Source: Flavobacteriia bacterium (GTDB taxonomy: Bacteria; Bacteroidota; Bacteroidia; Flavobacteriales; Flavobacteriaceae). Taken from it: DNA of 8,808 nt. The translations under genes and the position numbers were made by a program. Below, one piece after another: positions 5,878 through 8,808 of this stretch. Each line of letters opens with the position of its first letter. The first letter of the stretch is position 1. The stretch covers positions 1 to 8,808 of the forward strand of contig DRQI01000270.1 of NCBI GenBank assembly GCA_011330545.1. The letters are read 5' to 3'. The notes beneath the pieces are model-generated. The model was given only the letters and a program-made list of their open reading frames with translations. It did not search any database and was not told where the DNA came from.

Positions 5878-7734
5878 GTGAATTACTTATCTGTTGAAAA
5901 TATTTCTAAATCGTATGGCGAACGAATATTGTTTGAAAACATCTCTTTTGGTATCAATAAAGATCAAAAAATTGCTTTTGTAGCCAAAAACGGAACCGGA
6001 AAAACATCCATTCTAAATATCCTTGTCGGAAAAGATACGCCGGATAACGGGCAAATTGTTTCCAGAAAAGGAATCCATATTGCCTACCTTTCTCAAACGG
6101 ATAATTTAAACCCCTTAGAAACTATTGAGCAAGCCATTTTCAGTTCAGAAAACAATACTTTAAAAATTATCCAACAGTATGAAAATGCACTTAAAAACGC
6201 TGATGATGCAGACGCTTACCAGAAGGCTTTTGAATTGATGGAACAACACCATGCTTGGGATTTTGAAACACAGTACAAGCAGATACTCTCTAAATTAAAA
6301 CTAGACGATTTGACACTTCAAATTGGCAGTTTATCAGGCGGGCAACGAAAAAGGGTGGCCTTAGCTATCTTACTGATTCACAAACCCGATGTGTTGATAC
6401 TAGATGAGCCTACCAATCATTTAGACTTAGAAATGATTGAATGGTTAGAGAGCTACTTTAAAAAGGAAAAAATTACCCTCTTTATGGTCACGCACGACCG
6501 CTATTTTTTAGAACGTGTCTGCAATGAAATTGTAGAATTAGACCAAGGAAAACTATACTCCTATAAAGGAAGTTATTCATATTATCTGCAAAAGAAAGAA
6601 GAACGGTTGGCCATTGAACAAACTTCCGTCGCCAAAGCCAAAAACCTGTATAAAAAAGAATTGGATTGGATGCGTAGGCAACCCAAAGCCCGAACTACTA
6701 AATCAAAATCTAGAATTGACGATTTCTACCAAATAAAAGAACAGGCTCACCAACGAAGAAACAGCCATAAAATACAGCTTGAAATTAATATGGAACGGTT
6801 GGGGAGTAAAATTGTTGAAATGCACAATGTGTCTAAAGCCTTTGATGATAAAGTAGTGCTGCAAAAATTTAACTATGTATTCAAACGTGGCGAACGCATT
6901 GGCATCATTGGTAAAAACGGTACCGGCAAATCTACTTTTTTAAATATAATTACACATCAAATTCCGGTAGATTCAGGGAAAGTAATCATTGGTGAAACGA
7001 TAAAATTCGGTTATTATACCCAAGATGGAATCGATATCAAAGAAGGGCAAAAAGTAATAGAAGTCATTAAAGAGTTTGGCGAGTATATCCCACTTACCAA
7101 AGGCCGTAAAATTTCTGCAGGGCAGTTATTAGAGCGCTTTTTATTCGATAGAAAGAAACAATACGACTTTGTTGAAAAGCTCTCTGGCGGTGAGCTGAAA
7201 CGTTTGTATTTGTGTACGGTTTTAATTCAGAATCCTAATTTTTTATTATTGGATGAACCTACCAACGACCTCGACATTTTAACTTTGAATGTCTTAGAGA
7301 ATTTTTTACTGGACTTTCCGGGAAATTTATTGGTAGTTTCACACGATAGGTACTTTATGGATAAAATTGTCGATCATTTGTTTGTATTAGACGCACAAGG
7401 AAATATTACCGACTTCCCCGGAAATTACAGCGATTACAGGATTTATGAAGATTCAAAGCCAACGGAAGAAATTATCCGAGAAAAAAAAATCGATACTCGA
7501 AAAAAATCTCCAAACCAAAAACTATCGTACCACGAACAACGCGAATTTCAACAATTAGAAAAAGACATTGCCCGTTTAGAAAAAGAAAAAGATAGTATTG
7601 AAACGTTATTTGAAAATAATGAGGTTTCAAGTGAGAAGATAACCGAAACTTCTGAAAAATTGCAAGAAGTCATCAATACACTCGAAACAAAAGAAGAACG
7701 TTGGTTAGAGCTTTCTATGAAATTAGAAGGTTAG
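5878..7734 (+). CDS. uup: ABC-F family ATPase, Uup-like
   Basis: This 618-residue soluble protein has two ABC ATPase domains and no membrane segment, the ABC-F layout. These proteins act at the ribosomal E site to relieve stalled translation; Uup members are also linked to DNA and ribosome homeostasis. Domain 1 has Walker A AKNGTGKT (36-43), signature LSGGQ (152-156), Walker B LILDEPTNHLD (173-183; catalytic E177) and switch H206. Domain 2 has GKNGTGKS (345-352), LSGGE (435-439), LLLDEPTNDLD (456-466; E460) and H489. The linker between them (about 235-310) contains WMRRQPKARTTKSKSRIDDF, closely like the Uup linker, and residues about 550-618 form a C-terminal coiled coil as in Uup; length also fits (E. 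coli Uup is about 635). The first Walker A has Ala where Gly is usual. The start is GTG at 5878: an in-frame TAA at 5866-5868 leaves only three non-start codons before it, and the protein begins at the expected first strand. No Shine-Dalgarno sequence is seen. Family assignment is firm, the Uup subfamily likely. Confidence 0.9.
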   Translation: MNYLSVENISKSYGERILFENISFGINKDQKIAFVAKNGTGKTSILNILVGKDTPDNGQIVSRKGIHIAYLSQTDNLNPLETIEQAIFSSENNTLKIIQQYENALKNADDADAYQKAFELMEQHHAWDFETQYKQILSKLKLDDLTLQIGSLSGGQRKRVALAILLIHKPDVLILDEPTNHLDLEMIEWLESYFKKEKITLFMVTHDRYFLERVCNEIVELDQGKLYSYKGSYSYYLQKKEERLAIEQTSVAKAKNLYKKELDWMRRQPKARTTKSKSRIDDFYQIKEQAHQRRNSHKIQLEINMERLGSKIVEMHNVSKAFDDKVVLQKFNYVFKRGERIGIIGKNGTGKSTFLNIITHQIPVDSGKVIIGETIKFGYYTQDGIDIKEGQKVIEVIKEFGEYIPLTKGRKISAGQLLERFLFDRKKQYDFVEKLSGGELKRLYLCTVLIQNPNFLLLDEPTNDLDILTLNVLENFLLDFPGNLLVVSHDRYFMDKIVDHLFVLDAQGNITDFPGNYSDYRIYEDSKPTEEIIREKKIDTRKKSPNQKLSYHEQREFQQLEKDIARLEKEKDSIETLFENNEVSSEKITETSEKLQEVINTLETKEERWLELSMKLEG

Positions 7735-7759
7735 TCATTCCTCCTTTCGCAAGAATGAC
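7734..7759. repeat. Inverted repeat between convergent ABC-F and exonuclease genes
   Basis: GTCATTC (7734-7740) and GAATGAC (7753-7759) form a perfect 7-bp stem around a 12-base loop. The left arm begins on the last base of the ABC-F stop codon. There is no T-run on either side, so it is not a classical intrinsic terminator. It could still slow or protect both convergent transcripts. GTCATTCCT...AGAATGAC also resembles short dispersed palindromes of the GTCATTCC type that I recall from many bacterial genomes; only one copy is in this window. Confidence 0.5.
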
Positions 7760-7776
7760 AATCTATAAGGATTCTA

Positions 7777-8490
7777 CTAAACAGTAATTATTTCATCATC
7801 TTTCAAGGGCTCTAAATTAGTAAAGCGCAATACTAATTGTGCCACGGCAATGGTATCGCGTTCGCAGTATTTAACAATCTTTTGAAGATTCTTTTCCTTG
7901 TAATATACACGTGCCACATCACTGCCGTCAATGTCTTGCTTTGGTGACGGAATACCCAAAATATTGGTTAATAATTTTAAGGAAGTATAGTGTTTATAAT
8001 CGCCAAATTTCCATAATTCTAATGTGTCTAAATGGGCTACTTCCCAAGGTTTTTTACCGAATAAGTTTAGTTTTTCGGGCAATGAAATTTGATTGATTAT
8101 CATTCGTCTGGCGATATATGGAAAATCAAATTCTTTGCCGTTATGGGCACATAATAATTGATTTGATTTATGAAAATGATTTTCTAATAACTTTTTAAAA
8201 TCTTCTAAAAGGTGTATTTCTTCCCCAGAAAAAGAGGTCACCCTAAAATTGCGTTTGCCGTCAACAGTTACAAAATAGCCTACTGATATACAGATTATTT
8301 TGCCGAATTCTGCCCAAATACCGGCGCGTTCATAAAATTCTTCGGCAGACTGTTCATCCTTACGTTGATAGGCTGTTTTTTGGGCATATAATTCTTGCTT
8401 TTCTTTTGATAATTCAGAAAAAACAGCAGCTTCAGGAACGGTTTCGATATCTAAAAATAAGATATTTTCTAATTTAATTTTGTTGAGCAT
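7777..8490 (-). CDS. DEDDy-type 3'-5' exonuclease (DnaQ/PolB-exonuclease-like, RNase H fold)
   Basis: This 237-residue protein is a stand-alone proofreading-type exonuclease domain. Exo I is FLDIETVP (D14, E16). Exo II is HNGKEFDFPY (N117, D122), in the N...FD form of family B polymerases. Exo III is YCERD (Y208, D212). Together they give the D-E-D-D acids that bind two metal ions, plus the tyrosine of the DEDDy subtype. AHLDTLELW (152-160) and the SLKLLTNILGIPSPKQDIDG stretch also recall the predicted PolB-like 3'-5' exonuclease family (PF10108 type). No polymerase or helicase domain is attached, so it probably trims single-stranded DNA or RNA ends in repair or turnover; the substrate is not known. 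On the minus strand an AGGAG (8495-8491) directly abuts the ATG, too close for normal ribosome spacing, but no better in-frame start is visible. The gene converges on the ABC-F gene and shares its strand with the truncated T9SS gene upstream, from which a terminator separates it. Confidence 0.88.
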   Translation of the reverse strand: MLNKIKLENILFLDIETVPEAAVFSELSKEKQELYAQKTAYQRKDEQSAEEFYERAGIWAEFGKIICISVGYFVTVDGKRNFRVTSFSGEEIHLLEDFKKLLENHFHKSNQLLCAHNGKEFDFPYIARRMIINQISLPEKLNLFGKKPWEVAHLDTLELWKFGDYKHYTSLKLLTNILGIPSPKQDIDGSDVARVYYKEKNLQKIVKYCERDTIAVAQLVLRFTNLEPLKDDEIITV

Positions 8491-8526
8491 CTCCTATTTA
8501 ATTTTGTACAGTAGTCCATTAGTCGT

Positions 8527-8534
8527 AAAATATA
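8527..8534 (-). promoter_or_regulatory. Candidate -7 box for the exonuclease gene
   Basis: On the minus strand TATATTTT matches TANNTTTG at all but the last position. It lies between the upstream terminator and the exonuclease ATG, and would give a leader of roughly 30 bases. A TTTG in the terminator tail lies about 12 bases upstream, closer than the usual 19. Weak support. Confidence 0.22.
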
Positions 8535-8546
8535 ATAGAATTTCAC

Positions 8547-8574
8547 AAAAAAAGCGAGCATAGCCCGCTTTTTT
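8547..8574 (-). terminator. Intrinsic terminator of the right-edge T9SS cargo gene (possibly bidirectional)
   Basis: GCGAGC (8554-8559) pairs with GCCCGC (8563-8568) around a 3-base ATA loop with one A-C mismatch. Seven A (8547-8553) on one side and six T (8569-8574) on the other extend the stem and give a T-run in both directions. It starts 21 bases after the stop codon of the minus-strand gene at the right edge, which fits terminating that gene before the exonuclease start. Confidence 0.8.
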
Positions 8575-8595
8575 AAATTTATTCTATCAAAAATT

Positions 8596-8808
8596 TTATT
8601 TAATCACTAATTTTCTGGTGGCCGTTTTGCCTTCTTCTAAAATCTTTAAGATATAGATTCCTGAATTTAATTTTGATACATTCAGCTCCTTTCCACGTAA
8701 ATTAGTAGAGATTACTTGCTTGCCTAAAATATCAAAAATCTGAATTTTCTTATCGGCATTGCTAAAAGTATTGATGGTTAAAATACCGTTGGTTACCGGG
8801 TTTGGGTA
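8596..8808 (-). CDS. C-terminal T9SS sorting domain of a secreted protein (5' part outside window)
   Basis: The minus-strand frame is open from the right edge to a TAA at 8598-8596, giving 70 residues with no start codon, so it is the tail of a longer gene. The sequence begins YPNPVTNGILTIN and continues with KIQIFDILGKQV, LNVSKLNSGIYILKI and a basic end, TRKLVIK. These are the marks of the type A T9SS C-terminal domain: the YPNP opening, the beta-strand with a D.LGK.V turn, the L.SGIY..KI strand and a Lys-rich final strand. The same signal ends the metallopeptidase of this window (IYPNPTSG, GMYFVEV, KLIKN). What the secreted part does cannot be told from here. Confidence 0.9.
   Translation of the reverse strand, partial: YPNPVTNGILTINTFSNADKKIQIFDILGKQVISTNLRGKELNVSKLNSGIYILKILEEGKTATRKLVIK

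Noticed and set aside
5878..7734. ABC-F protein as an antibiotic resistance (ribosomal protection) factor
   Set aside because: The linker and C-terminal coiled coil fit the housekeeping Uup type better than resistance types such as Vga, Msr or OptrA. No resistance or mobile-element context is seen.
7911..8096. Plus-strand open frame of 61 codons inside the exonuclease gene
   Set aside because: It is antisense to a gene whose exonuclease motifs are intact, and it has no domain or leader of its own.
1..8808. A multi-gene defence, secretion or biosynthetic system
   Set aside because: The strand pattern, terminators and unrelated families indicate independent units. The nuclease and ATPase are separate convergent genes with housekeeping-type architecture, not a fused or co-transcribed pair.

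Overview
The window is AT-rich DNA that most likely comes from a member of the Bacteroidota, probably a flavobacterium. Two predicted proteins carry the C-terminal sorting signal of the type IX secretion system (T9SS), which is confined to that phylum. The main secreted protein also uses GEVED and Fn3 modules typical of the group. Gene leaders are A/T-rich with no well-placed Shine-Dalgarno sequence, and the candidate promoters resemble the TTTG / TANNTTTG type rather than the E. coli type. This assignment is an inference from protein and signal features; no rRNA or other taxonomic marker is present.

Layout from left to right. Positions 1-348 hold the 3' end of a thioredoxin-like protein gene on the plus strand. 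It converges, with only 2 bp between the stop codons, on a large stand-alone SAM-dependent methyltransferase gene (351-1916, minus). An AT-rich divergent intergenic region of 309 bp follows (1917-2225). Next is a 1189-residue secreted M4 (thermolysin-family) metallopeptidase gene (2226-5795, plus), closed by a strong intrinsic terminator (5819-5848). An ABC-F ATPase gene of the Uup type (5878-7734, plus) starts about 30 bp later at a GTG codon. A 42-bp gap with an inverted repeat separates it from a convergent DEDDy 3'-5' exonuclease gene (7777-8490, minus). The right edge holds a terminator (8547-8574) and the 3' end of a second T9SS cargo gene on the minus strand (8596-8808).

The genes do not look like one pathway. 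Strand changes, a terminator and separate leaders suggest mostly monocistronic units: a secreted protease and a second secreted or surface protein for the T9SS, a ribosome-associated ABC-F ATPase, a nuclease, a thioredoxin-fold protein and an orphan methyltransferase. I see no tRNA, rRNA, CRISPR array, insertion sequence, phage gene or defence cassette. I do not find a convincing undescribed system. The points most worth a second look are the methyltransferase, the symmetrical GEVED-Fn3-Fn3-GEVED tail of the protease with its near-identical Fn3 duplication, and the ATG-TGA/GTG start arrangement of the ABC-F gene.
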